A stretch of 64,000 nt of DNA, taken from positions 124,001 to 188,000 of the forward strand of contig JASJAO010000001.1 of NCBI GenBank assembly GCA_030066975.1, in the 5' to 3' direction. The notes below the pieces were generated by a model that saw only the letters and a program-made list of their open reading frames with translations, did no database searches and was not told where the DNA came from. Shown one piece after another: positions 1-7,444 of this stretch. The translations under genes and the position numbers were made by a program. The DNA comes from Henriciella sp. (GTDB taxonomy: Bacteria > Pseudomonadota > Alphaproteobacteria > Caulobacterales > Hyphomonadaceae). Each line of letters begins with the position of its first letter. Within the stretch, counting starts at the first letter, position 1.

Positions 1-659
1 TCTGAAATTTGCCGCGTCACACGAGCTGTTTTCGCCGTCGGATCTAGCGAAGTGGGGTCCATCCACACGGCGTGCAGCAGGTCTAGCGTTTCAGGATCGT
101 GCAAATCCTCGATATCTAATCGGTAGCGTTGCCTGTCAGGAAAAGGCGTGTAGTTCTTTCCCGAGCCGGAAAAGTCTGCGTAGAGATCGATCACATGGCC
201 GATGTCGACGACGATCAGGAAAGGTGGCCATCCTTCCGAGATATCCAATGCCCGGGCGTAAGCATAAGCTTGACCCTTGGCTTTCAGCATCGCGGCGGTC
301 CATGACGGGGTGCCACGCACGGCCATGCCGGCTGCCTGTTTTGTCAAAGGCTCACCGGTGATCAGTTCATGCTGACGCGGATCGGCAATGCGGGCTTTCT
401 GCTCGCTTCCTTGTTTCGCCTCCAAAACGAAACACCCTCGTCGATAAAGATCGATCCGTCCCTTGGAAGTCTTTCCATTATTATGTTTGAACGTGACAGC
501 TCGCTCGAACGAATATTCCTCAAGGGTGCCACCCTTGTTGGGGTCATGGGGGCGTGGAACATCCAACAAGTCGCAGAGTTCGTTGAGGAAGGATTGGGAG
601 TTGCCCAATTCGTTCCCATCGCGACCTTTCCAAGTTTCTATGAATTTTTGAGCGTCCAT
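1..659 (-). CDS. MmeI-like type IIL/IIG restriction-methyltransferase, N-terminal part (runs off left edge)
   Basis: The N-terminal 219 codons of a class I SAM-dependent DNA methyltransferase/endonuclease; the methyltransferase core and stop lie beyond the left edge. The ATG at 659 opens a frame with no stop to position 1. A PD-(D/E)xK-type nuclease motif is intact: D70 in GRIDLY, then E80 and K82 in LEAKQG, a D-X9-E-X-K spacing I recall for MmeI. Further on, VIDLYADFSGSGKNYTPFPD and WMDPTSLDPTAKTARVT match the conserved block that precedes the methyltransferase domain in the YeeA/MmeI family. In such enzymes one polypeptide modifies one strand of its site and cuts nearby. The same family also supplies methylases in some phage-defence systems such as DISARM class 1, but the intact nuclease motif favours a stand-alone enzyme. 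It appears to be the first gene of its transcription unit. Base composition looks less GC-rich than the neighbours. Confidence 0.8.
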   Translation of the reverse strand, partial: MDAQKFIETWKGRDGNELGNSQSFLNELCDLLDVPRPHDPNKGGTLEEYSFERAVTFKHNNGKTSKGRIDLYRRGCFVLEAKQGSEQKARIADPRQHELITGEPLTKQAAGMAVRGTPSWTAAMLKAKGQAYAYARALDISEGWPPFLIVVDIGHVIDLYADFSGSGKNYTPFPDRQRYRLDIEDLHDPETLDLLHAVWMDPTSLDPTAKTARVTRQIS

Positions 660-746
660 GCTCGGGCGACCCCATCTCGCGACAACGACCATTCACTCAG
701 CGTTGCTGGTAAAGGAAGCGCTAAGGACTTGAGGCTGTCAATCAGC

Positions 747-953
747 TCAGTCCAACGAACCCGTCAAAACCTGCTCAATACCCATCACCGCATCCCAATT
801 CAGTGTTTCTAACCGACGATAGGTGCGCCAATGCATGCCTTTGGGTTTGCGCGGCCAAAGATTGGCAATGCTGGGCCCTGCTCTTACTCGCTTATGAGGA
901 CTCTCGGGAGCATCCTTGCGGGCATGACCGCACTGCGACGAACCTCTAGTACG
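747..953 (-). pseudogene. Degenerate C-terminal remnant of a Cys-containing hypothetical protein
   Basis: An open frame of 68 codons runs between stops on the minus strand, with no plausible start codon. It contains SSQCGHAR, then PSIANLWPRKPKGMHWRTY. I recall the PKGMHWRTYxRL block from the C-terminus of a common alphaproteobacterial family of hypothetical proteins with zinc-ribbon-like cysteines, often found on mobile DNA. The N-terminal zinc-ribbon half is absent: the frame is cut by a stop at 954-956 and AT-rich sequence follows up to the tRNA. It is best read as a relic left at an integration site. Family assignment is from memory only. Confidence 0.4.
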
Positions 954-1022
954 TTAAAAGCCTGTTTTTTCCAATTAGTTCAATGATATTTGGACAAAAT
1001 AAAACCACTCTGAAGTGTGATT

Positions 1023-1109
1023 TGGTGCCCAGAAGAGGACTCGAACCTCCACGTCCATAAGGACACTACGACCTGAACGTAGCGCGTCTACCAATTCCGC
1101 CATCTGGGC
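1023..1109 (-). tRNA. tRNA-Leu (anticodon CAG)
   Basis: Read on the minus strand from 1109, the acceptor arm GCCCAGA pairs with TCTGGGC, followed by discriminator A and an encoded CCA (1023-1025). The anticodon stem CTACG/CGTAG encloses the loop TTCAGGT, giving anticodon CAG for Leu codon CUG. A long variable arm is present, as expected for tRNA-Leu. The T arm contains GGTTCGAGTCC. The 3' end faces the restriction gene, so it is a plausible attachment site for an integrated element. Confidence 0.95.
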
Positions 1110-1212
1110 ACGGGGGTAGGAAGCGGCGCATATAGCGGGGAACAGACCGAGGCGTCAACGCGCATTGGTCAGTTTTCAACCGATGCTGTCGAGATTTACT
1201 TCATTTGACGAT

Positions 1213-1278
1213 CGCAGCCTTGAGCGCCGTCCATCGCGACGTGAAACGAAGCGGGCGATCAAACGAAGCTTCATTTCC
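1213..1278. repeat. 66-bp noncoding repeat, copy 1
   Basis: This segment shares long identical stretches, including GTGAAACGAAGCGGG and TTCATTTCC at its end, with 1368-1433. The copies start 155 bp apart and both lie between tRNA-Leu and tRNA-Val with no convincing gene on either strand. Each is followed by a hairpin. This looks like an intergenic repeat unit, not coding sequence. Confidence 0.7.
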
Positions 1279-1321
1279 TATTTTTGATCCAGGAAAGCGG
1301 CTGCCGCCGCATTCAAATCGT

Positions 1322-1346
1322 AAAATCGATCCACCGGATCGATTTT
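1322..1346. other. Hairpin following repeat copy 1
   Basis: AAAATCGATCC (1322-1332) and GGATCGATTTT (1336-1346) form a perfect 11-bp stem around the loop ACC. A/T runs flank both sides, so it could act as a terminator in either direction. It lies downstream of tRNA-Val on the minus strand but beyond the stronger hairpin at 1427-1475, so its role is unclear. Confidence 0.6.
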
Positions 1347-1367
1347 TTGAGCGAAGCTCAACCCGAA

Positions 1368-1433
1368 CGCAGCCCTGAGAGCGATCCATCGCGGAGTGAA
1401 ACGAAGCGGGTGATCAAACAAAAGTTCATTTCC
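1368..1433. repeat. 66-bp noncoding repeat, copy 2
   Basis: The second copy of the unit at 1213-1278, with about ten differences and no length change. It starts CGCAGCCCTGAGAGCGATCC and ends TTCATTTCC. Its last bases form the left arm of the long hairpin at 1427-1475, so repeat and hairpin may be one mobile or structural unit. Confidence 0.7.
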
Positions 1434-1475
1434 CGCTGAAAAAGGTCCCCCGGACCTTTTTCAGGTCGGGAAATG
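1427..1475 (-). terminator. Long hairpin at the 3' end of tRNA-Val
   Basis: CATTTCCCG pairs with CGGGAAATG (1467-1475), and the inner CTGAAAAAGGTCC (1436-1448) pairs with GGACCTTTTTCAG (1452-1464) around a CCC loop. The result is a near-perfect 22-bp stem with a 2-nt bulge. It touches the encoded CCA of tRNA-Val. It probably ends the tRNA transcript or marks its processing point. Confidence 0.65.
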
Positions 1476-1548
1476 GTGGTCGATACTAGGTTCGAACTAG
1501 TGACCCCTGCAATGTCAATGCAGTGCTCTACCGCTGAGCTAATCGACC
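1474..1548 (-). tRNA. tRNA-Val (anticodon GAC)
   Basis: On the minus strand from 1548, the acceptor GGTCGAT pairs with ATCGACC, followed by A and an encoded CCA (1474-1476). The anticodon stem CTGCA/TGCAG holds the loop TTGACAT, giving GAC for Val codon GUC. The D arm contains TAGCTCAGCGGTAGAGC and the T arm GTTCGAACC. Length and structure are ordinary. Confidence 0.95.
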
Positions 1549-1633
1549 GTCCATGAAGCATGGCGTAATGGACAATCCGGCCGCTCGCGTCAAGACAGGT
1601 TTCGCTTTTGATGCAGGTCGAATGCAGAGCCGG

Positions 1634-1993
1634 TCAGGCCGCCATCACCCGTTCAACCTCGTCTACCAGTTCGCGCAGATGGAATGGCTTGGACAGGACT
1701 TTCGAGCCGGCCGGCGTCGGCGCCCCGCCTGACAGGGCCACGGCCGCAAAGCCGGTGATGAAGACAATTTTCATCGCCGGGTCGAGCTCTGCACCGCGGC
1801 GGGCGAGTTCAATGCCATCAATACCGGGCATGACAATGTCGGTTAAAAGCAGATCAAAAACTTCCCGCTCAAGTGCCTCCAGAGCACCTTCGCCGTCTTC
1901 ATAGTCCTGAACATCGTGGCCTGCACGCCGCAATGACGCGCTCAAAAAGCTGCGCATGGCATCATCATCTTCTGCCAGCAGGATCTTGCTCAT
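1634..1993 (-). CDS. cpdR: Single-domain response regulator CpdR
   Basis: A 119-residue stand-alone receiver domain. It has the acidic pocket E8-D9-D10, phospho-acceptor D52 in LLLTDIVMP, and the conserved Lys in VLSKPFHLREL. The segment KIVFITGFAAVALSGG is characteristic of CpdR. In Caulobacter, unphosphorylated CpdR brings ClpXP to the cell pole and primes it to degrade cell-cycle substrates, while phosphorylation through CckA-ChpT switches it off. A TTG lies directly before the ATG in frame; the ATG at 1993 is preferred. No output domain is present, as expected for the family. The neighbours are unrelated (tRNA-Val and the divergent N-formylglutamate hydrolase). CpdR in other genomes supports the presence of the CtrA/CckA circuit here. 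Confidence 0.9.
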   Translation of the reverse strand: MSKILLAEDDDAMRSFLSASLRRAGHDVQDYEDGEGALEALEREVFDLLLTDIVMPGIDGIELARRGAELDPAMKIVFITGFAAVALSGGAPTPAGSKVLSKPFHLRELVDEVERVMAA

Positions 1994-2143
1994 CAAAGGA
2001 TCGTCCTCGGTCTGTTGTGAACCTTACTATAAGCGCTGAACCGGTAAACCCGCCGTGAACGCTTTTCAGACTTTTCTGCAATTAACGGACCGCTTTGGAG
2101 GAAACTTGCCGAATTCAGGCTTGACCCGGACGCCAGAACGCCG

Positions 2144-3037
2144 ATGTCTATTCGCATGAGTGCTGTGTCCCAGAACCTGATGGATGTGCCCGCGTCGCGC
2201 GTCGCGCCGTTCAGCCTGATCGAACCTGTAGCACCCGCGGTTCCGGCGATTTTCGCGTCGCCACATAGCGGGAATTACTATCCTGCGGCGTTTCAGGATC
2301 AGCTGAATGTCCCGCTCATGGACCTGCGCCGCACCGAAGACGCGTTCGTCGACGAATTGTTCGCCGGGGTTAGCCGGATGGGGGCGGTGCAGATCTGCGG
2401 CACGCATGGCCGGGCCTATGTTGATCTCAACCGGGACGCGCGGGAGCTGGATGAGAGCATGTTCCTTGATGGCGCACCGAGAACCACCGGGCAACAAAGC
2501 GCGCGGGTCAAGGCCGGACTTGGCAGTCTGCCGCGAGTTGGGGCCAGTGGCCGGGAGATTTATCGGCGCAAGCTGAGCCGGGCCGAGGGCCGTTCGCGCC
2601 TCGATCATGTTCACGATGGCTATCATGACCGCCTGCACGCGCGGCTGGAGCAATTCAAGACCCGCTGGAGCGATGTGATCCTGATTGATTGTCATTCCAT
2701 GCCCTCACGCCAGGCCGGACGATCCAGTTTGCCGGATATCGTGCTGGGGGATCGGTTCGGATCAAGCTGCAGCCCGCGTCTGACCAGCCTGGTTGAGCGC
2801 CGGTTCCGCAAGCTTGGCCTGTCAGTGTCCCGGAATGCGCCTTATGCGGGCGGGTATACCACCCGTCGATATGGGCGGCCCCGACACGGGGTGCATGCGC
2901 TTCAAATTGAAATTAATCGCGGCCTTTACATGCGCGAGGATATCGTTGAGCAGCGACCGGAATTCCTCGAGCTGCAGCAGATCATCGAGGACGTGGCCGA
3001 ACACGTGATTGGTCTGGCTGTCTCTGAAACCTTGTAA
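2144..3037 (+). CDS. N-formylglutamate amidohydrolase family protein
   Basis: A 297-residue cytoplasmic hydrolase of the N-formylglutamate amidohydrolase (HutG/FGase) family. The reaction is formyl-glutamate to glutamate plus formate, the last step of one histidine-degradation route. Visible family blocks are IFASPHSGNYYP near residue 40, LRRTEDAFVDELFAG, AYVDLNRDARELD, DVILIDCHSMPS near residue 180, PDIVLGDRFGSSC and YTTRRYGRP...HALQIEINRGLYM near residue 250. No other hut gene is nearby, so it may act on other N-acyl amino acids. It is transcribed away from cpdR and ends at a strong hairpin. Confidence 0.88.
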   Translation: MSIRMSAVSQNLMDVPASRVAPFSLIEPVAPAVPAIFASPHSGNYYPAAFQDQLNVPLMDLRRTEDAFVDELFAGVSRMGAVQICGTHGRAYVDLNRDARELDESMFLDGAPRTTGQQSARVKAGLGSLPRVGASGREIYRRKLSRAEGRSRLDHVHDGYHDRLHARLEQFKTRWSDVILIDCHSMPSRQAGRSSLPDIVLGDRFGSSCSPRLTSLVERRFRKLGLSVSRNAPYAGGYTTRRYGRPRHGVHALQIEINRGLYMREDIVEQRPEFLELQQIIEDVAEHVIGLAVSETL

Positions 3038-3043
3038 AAAAAG

Positions 3044-3067
3044 GGCCGCGCTGATCAAAGCGCGGCC
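3044..3067. terminator. Bidirectional hairpin after the N-formylglutamate hydrolase gene
   Basis: GGCCGCGC (3044-3051) pairs with GCGCGGCC (3060-3067) around TGATCAAA. An A-run lies on the left and TTAT on the right. The position 6 bp after the stop codon fits a Rho-independent terminator. Confidence 0.7.
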
Positions 3068-3128
3068 TTATCAGGTAAGGGAGGAAACGCCAGAAGGCGT
3101 CAGCACCGCAGTGCTGTAAATCAACATA

Positions 3129-3143
3129 TTGTGCGACGCACAA
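3129..3143. promoter_or_regulatory. Perfect 15-bp palindrome, candidate operator
   Basis: TTGTGCG-A-CGCACAA is a perfect 7-1-7 inverted repeat in the 276-bp gap ahead of the HTH regulator gene (start 3314). It has no flanking T-run, so an operator is more likely than a terminator. The rest of the gap shows no gene or further clear structure. Whether the neighbouring regulator binds it is inference. Confidence 0.35.
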
Positions 3144-3313
3144 AACTCAAGGTCACTTTTGCCGCACCGCCGCATAACTCCCTTGCATCTATGGGATACG
3201 GGACTGGAACGTGACCAATTTTCAATTCCGGCACGGCTTTTGCTGAACTGTCTTCGACGATACTGAATTGGGACTCGCAGTTTTTATGCGGTCTCGCCCT
3301 TTGGGAGAGTAGA

Positions 3314-3712
3314 ATGACGGATAATACAGACCTGCACGTGGGCAAACGGTTGCGGCGTCGCCGCCGTCTGTTGGGCATGACCCAGCAAGATCTGGCCAGC
3401 ATGGTGGGGGTTCGCTTCCAGCAGATCCAGAAATATGAATGCGGAGCCAATCGGGTCACCTCTTCGCGTCTGTTTGACCTGTCCCGGGCGCTGAATGTTT
3501 CCGTTCAGTACTTTTTCGACGGGATTGAAACCGAAGAGATGAAGGGCGTTGCGGCCAATGACGCCGAACGTCTGGATGGCGATATTCTGAGCCAGAAAGA
3601 GACGCTGGAACTTGTGCGGGCCTATTATCGCCTGGGTGAACGTCCGCGTCGCCGCCTTTTGGAGCTCGCCAAGGCTCTGGAAGCTGAGAGCACGGAAACC
3701 GGCGCCGCTTGA
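3314..3712 (+). CDS. XRE-family HTH regulator, PraR/PhrR-like
   Basis: A 132-residue DNA-binding protein. Its helix-turn-helix lies at about residues 10-65: HVGKRLRRRRRLLGMTQQDL, then VGVRFQQIQKYECGANRVTS and LFDLSRALNVSVQYFF. This layout is typical of the rhizobial PraR/PhrR group and its many alphaproteobacterial relatives, which act as repressors or stress and growth regulators. The C-terminal third (residues 75-132) is charged and helical, probably for dimerisation. The upstream gap holds a perfect palindrome that could be an autoregulatory site. The gene is followed closely by hisN (32-bp gap), which may be co-transcribed. The target genes are unknown. Confidence 0.8.
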   Translation: MTDNTDLHVGKRLRRRRRLLGMTQQDLASMVGVRFQQIQKYECGANRVTSSRLFDLSRALNVSVQYFFDGIETEEMKGVAANDAERLDGDILSQKETLELVRAYYRLGERPRRRLLELAKALEAESTETGAA

Positions 3713-3744
3713 CGAGCTGATGACGCCGCGCGTACACGCGGCGC

Positions 3745-4545
3745 ATGACCAAATCCCCCGATTTTGATGCTGTCTCTGTCGCGGTCGCGCTTGCTGATGT
3801 CGCGCGCGCGGCGACTTTACCCCTGTTTCGCGCCCTCTCGCATGTTGAGAACAAAAAGACTGAGGGCTTTGACCCTGTGACGGAAGCCGACCGCGGCGCC
3901 GAACGGGCGATGCGATCGGTTCTGGCAGAGCTGCGCCCGGATGATGGCATTAATGGCGAAGAATATGGGGTGCAGCCCGGGTCCAGCGGTTGGACCTGGT
4001 TTCTGGACCCTGTCGACGGAACCCGCGCCTTTGTTGCGGGGCTACCGTCATGGACCACACTGATTGGCCTGGTTGATGAGGCCGGAGACGCGGTGGTGGG
4101 ACTGATCGATCAGCCGGTGCTGGATGAGCGCTATATTGGCACTCCCGAAGGGTCGGTTCTGCGATCCGCAGGCGCGGAAGCGGCTTTGTCCGTCTCGGCC
4201 TGTAATGATTTGCGCAAGGCCGTCATCTCGACCACTGATCCGTTCATAATGACACCAGCCGAGCAAGGCGCCTGGACGCACCTGCGCCATACAGCGCCGC
4301 TGGTGCGCTATGGACTGGACGCCTATGCCTATGCCCGTCTGGCAGCCGGGACCATTGATCTGGTTGCAGAAGCCGGTCTCGCCCCGCACGACACTGCGGC
4401 GCTGATCCCGGTGATCCGCGGTGCAGGCGGGCTGGCGTGTGACTGGCGCGGGCAGCCAGCGACGCCGGGCGGGCAGATTGTCTGCGCGTCAGGACCTGAA
4501 CTGCTTGAGCAGGCCTTGATCTCACTGCGCCGGTCTGCCGACTAG
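3745..4545 (+). CDS. hisN: Inositol-monophosphatase-family phosphatase, probable histidinol-phosphatase HisN
   Basis: A 266-residue Mg-dependent phosphatase of the FIG superfamily. Metal and catalytic signatures are visible: NGEEYG (metal-binding Glu) near residue 72, then WFLDPVDGTRAFV near residue 90, and a C-terminal APHDTAALIPVIRGAGG block near residue 215, the usual place of the second metal Asp. In alphaproteobacteria this subgroup usually performs the histidinol-phosphate to histidinol step of histidine synthesis. The order hisN - glnD supports that reading over a true inositol phosphatase. No other his gene is in the window, so the substrate is an inference from the family. Confidence 0.75.
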   Translation: MTKSPDFDAVSVAVALADVARAATLPLFRALSHVENKKTEGFDPVTEADRGAERAMRSVLAELRPDDGINGEEYGVQPGSSGWTWFLDPVDGTRAFVAGLPSWTTLIGLVDEAGDAVVGLIDQPVLDERYIGTPEGSVLRSAGAEAALSVSACNDLRKAVISTTDPFIMTPAEQGAWTHLRHTAPLVRYGLDAYAYARLAAGTIDLVAEAGLAPHDTAALIPVIRGAGGLACDWRGQPATPGGQIVCASGPELLEQALISLRRSAD

Positions 4546-4592
4546 AGCCGCAGACTGGCCAGACGCGCTGGAAATGAGGTAGACCCGTCAAC

Positions 4593-7424
4593 ATGACCGA
4601 CATCGACCTTGCTGAACACCCGTCCGACATACGGCCCAAACGTGCCCCGAGACCGTGGAAGATTTCGAGCATTATCGATGGACGCGCGCTGCGGATTAAA
4701 CTGACGGCGGCGGCGCTCGCGAATGAAGGCGATGAGAAAGCGGCACGGCGCCGCGCGCTCGACCTGTTGCATGCCGCTTTGTTTCGCGGCCGCTTGATTG
4801 CGCAGGAACGCCTGCAACAAGGCGCAGACGGGATTGATACCGCCCGTTTGCTGGCTGCGGTTCAAGACGAGGTGCTGCACGCCCTCTATGACTACACCAC
4901 GACGCATGTCATTCGCGTCTCGAACCCGACTGAGGGCGAACGCCTGGCGGTGTATGCAACGGGGGGTTATGGACGGGCCGTGTTGGCGCCGTCTTCCGAC
5001 GTGGATCTGCTCTTCATCCGGCCCTACAAGGCGAGCGCCTATGCCGAAAGCGTGATCGAATACATGCTGTACGCCCTGTGGGACATGGGGCTGAAAGTCG
5101 GTCATGCGTTCCGGACTCCGCAGGAATGTGTGCGGCTGGCGAAAGAAGACGTCACCATCAAGACCAGCCTGCTCGACGCTCGCTTCCTGTTCGGGGACAC
5201 GACCCTGAAAGAGGAAATGCGGGAGATTTTCAACAGTCAAGCCGTCAGCGGTTATGATGCGCAATTTATTGCTGACAAGCTGGAGGAACGCGATGAGCGC
5301 CACGCCCGCCAAGGCAATACACGCTATGTGGTCGAGCCGAATGTCAAGGAAGGCAAAGGGGGTCTGAGAGACCTGCAGACCCTGTTCTGGATCGTCAAAC
5401 ACATGAGCCCGGAAGAGGTGGTGACACTGGAGCACGTGATGCGCCAGGACGTGTTCACCGATCATGAGTATCATGTGTTCATGCGCGCGGCCCGCTTCCT
5501 GTGGACGGTGCGCTGTCATCTCCACTATCTGACCGGACGCCCGGAAGAGCGATTGAGCTTCGATCTGCAGCCGGAACTGGCTGAACGCATGGGATACAAG
5601 GATCGCGGCGGACAGCTCGGGGTTGAGCGGTTCATGAAGCGCTATTTTCTCGCTGCGAAAGATGTCGGGGGGCTGACCCGGATCCTGACGGCAAAGCTGG
5701 AAGAGAGCCAACGCGCGAAACCCGTCGGCTGGCGCCGGTTTCTGCGCCCCGGTGGCACGCCAAAGCCGCTTGAGGACGAGCGCTTTCACGTCATTGGCGG
5801 CCGCGTTGGTATTCGCGATGAGGCCGCGTTTCTGGCCAATCCGAGCGGGTTGATGAAACTGCTTCAGATCGCCGACGATGAGGGGCTCGACATTCATCCC
5901 GATGCGATGTCTCTAGCCAATCGCAATGTTCGGCTGATCAGCCCCGAGACGCGCCGCGATCCGGAAATGATCCAGATCTTTCTGGACATTCTGCTGGCGG
6001 GCAAGGATCCGGGTCTGGCGCTTGACCGGATGAATGAGACCGGGGTTTTGGGACGTTTCCTGCCGGAATTTGGCGGCATTGTCGCGCAAACCCAGTTTAA
6101 CATGTATCACCATTATACGGTCGACGAGCACACGATCCGTGCGGTTCAGCATATGGCTGAGATGAACCGCGGCGAAGAAGGGTTCGAGCTGGCCGAAACC
6201 CTGTTTGAGAAGATCAAACACCGGCGCGCGCTGTATCTTGCCATGTTGCTTCACGATACCGGCAAGGGTCAGGGCGACCAGCAGGTCGAGGGGATGAAGA
6301 CCTCAATGTCGGCCGCGCGCCGTCTTGGCCTGCCGGAAGAAGAGGTTGAGCTGATCGGCTGGCTGGTCGGCAACCACCTTGAAATGAGTGAGACGGCCCA
6401 GAAGCGGGACATTTCCGATCCGCGAACTCTGGTCAAGTTTGCGGCGGTTGTTGGCGATCTGGAGCGGCTAAACCTGCTTTATCTGCTGACGGTGGCCGAT
6501 ATACGCGCGGTCGGGCCGAATGTCTGGAACACCTGGAAGGGTCAGTTGCTGGGCGAACTGTATCATAGCACCAAAGCGGCCCTGCGCGGCGGGCGCACAG
6601 ACGAAAAGTCGGTTGCTGCAGATCTCAACGCGCGGGCAGAAGCCAACCGACAGCACCTGATCGACCAGTTCGGCAATCTACCGCCGGTGATGCTGGAGCT
6701 GGATGAAGCCTATTGGACCGGTTTTGATAATGACACACTGATGCGTCACGCCCAAATCCTGGCCGGGCGTGAGGAAACGATTGTTCGGGTTGAATCAACT
6801 TCTGACAGTGGCGGCACAGAAGTGTTTGTCTCGGGACCGGACCGGGTTGGCCTGTTCGCGCGTCTGTCAGCGGCGATAGACAGTCAGAGCGCCAGCATCA
6901 TTTCTGCCCAGGTCTTCACGACGCAATCGGGCCGGATTGTCGATGTGTTCGTCCTCCAGGACGATGATGGCGGTGCGTTTGCGAAGGGGGATCAGCGCCG
7001 TCTTGACCGTTTGCAGGCAAAGGTGCTGGATGCGCTGACCGGCACAGAAGAGATTGCGCCGGTCAAACTGCGCGATGATGCGCGCGAGGCGGCCTTCCTG
7101 GTCAAACCGACGGTCGATATTTCTGAGGACGAGTCGACCAATTACACGGTGATTGACGTTGCCGGGCGGGATCGCCCGGGATTGCTGACGGCGGTTGGAC
7201 GTATCCTGGCCGAGGCCAACGTGACGATCGTGTCGGCGCATGTCGGCAGCTATGGCGAACGTGTTTTCGACGCTTTCTATGTCAACACGCCGGAAGACTT
7301 CGGCGCTGCCCAGAAATCGGCCTTAAAAGACCAATTGATTGCCGCGCTTGAGCGCCAGGAACCTGAAGCGCCCAGCACGCCCGCACGCAAACTGCGCCGG
7401 GCCAGTGCTGCAGACAGTTTTTAG
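4593..7424 (+). CDS. glnD: Bifunctional [protein-PII] uridylyltransferase/uridylyl-removing enzyme
   Basis: A 943-residue cytoplasmic sensor of glutamine that uridylylates PII when nitrogen is short and removes UMP when glutamine is plentiful. The domains are in the usual order. A nucleotidyltransferase near residues 120-150 has YATGGYGRAVL and SSDVDLLF, followed by PNVKEGKGGLRDLQ. An HD domain near residues 510-560 has HHYTVDEHTIRAV and MLLHDTGKGQGDQ. Two C-terminal ACT domains each begin with a D-R-x-G-L motif, VSGPDRVGLFARL (about 750) and VAGRDRPGLLTAV (about 855). The length is normal and all key residues are present. A 20-bp gap to murJ suggests a glnD-murJ-trpS transcript, an order common in alphaproteobacteria. 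Confidence 0.96.
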   Translation: MTDIDLAEHPSDIRPKRAPRPWKISSIIDGRALRIKLTAAALANEGDEKAARRRALDLLHAALFRGRLIAQERLQQGADGIDTARLLAAVQDEVLHALYDYTTTHVIRVSNPTEGERLAVYATGGYGRAVLAPSSDVDLLFIRPYKASAYAESVIEYMLYALWDMGLKVGHAFRTPQECVRLAKEDVTIKTSLLDARFLFGDTTLKEEMREIFNSQAVSGYDAQFIADKLEERDERHARQGNTRYVVEPNVKEGKGGLRDLQTLFWIVKHMSPEEVVTLEHVMRQDVFTDHEYHVFMRAARFLWTVRCHLHYLTGRPEERLSFDLQPELAERMGYKDRGGQLGVERFMKRYFLAAKDVGGLTRILTAKLEESQRAKPVGWRRFLRPGGTPKPLEDERFHVIGGRVGIRDEAAFLANPSGLMKLLQIADDEGLDIHPDAMSLANRNVRLISPETRRDPEMIQIFLDILLAGKDPGLALDRMNETGVLGRFLPEFGGIVAQTQFNMYHHYTVDEHTIRAVQHMAEMNRGEEGFELAETLFEKIKHRRALYLAMLLHDTGKGQGDQQVEGMKTSMSAARRLGLPEEEVELIGWLVGNHLEMSETAQKRDISDPRTLVKFAAVVGDLERLNLLYLLTVADIRAVGPNVWNTWKGQLLGELYHSTKAALRGGRTDEKSVAADLNARAEANRQHLIDQFGNLPPVMLELDEAYWTGFDNDTLMRHAQILAGREETIVRVESTSDSGGTEVFVSGPDRVGLFARLSAAIDSQSASIISAQVFTTQSGRIVDVFVLQDDDGGAFAKGDQRRLDRLQAKVLDALTGTEEIAPVKLRDDAREAAFLVKPTVDISEDESTNYTVIDVAGRDRPGLLTAVGRILAEANVTIVSAHVGSYGERVFDAFYVNTPEDFGAAQKSALKDQLIAALERQEPEAPSTPARKLRRASAADSF

Positions 7425-7444
7425 GTCAGGATACGCCTGTTCAG

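Noticed and set aside
1201-1561. Small open frames in the repeat region
   Set aside because: They run through repeats, hairpins and the tRNA-Val gene and have no ribosome site or family features.
3229-3244. Sigma-54-like element CGGCACG-N4-TTGCT before the PraR-like gene
   Set aside because: One mismatch at the first base and a chance match is expected at about this rate in 64 kb; no activator site seen.
4542-5897. Long minus-strand open frame (451 codons) across glnD
   Set aside because: It is an antisense shadow of glnD, which has all family motifs; the antisense translation shows no family features and is rich in His, Gln and Arg as expected from reversed GC-rich codons.
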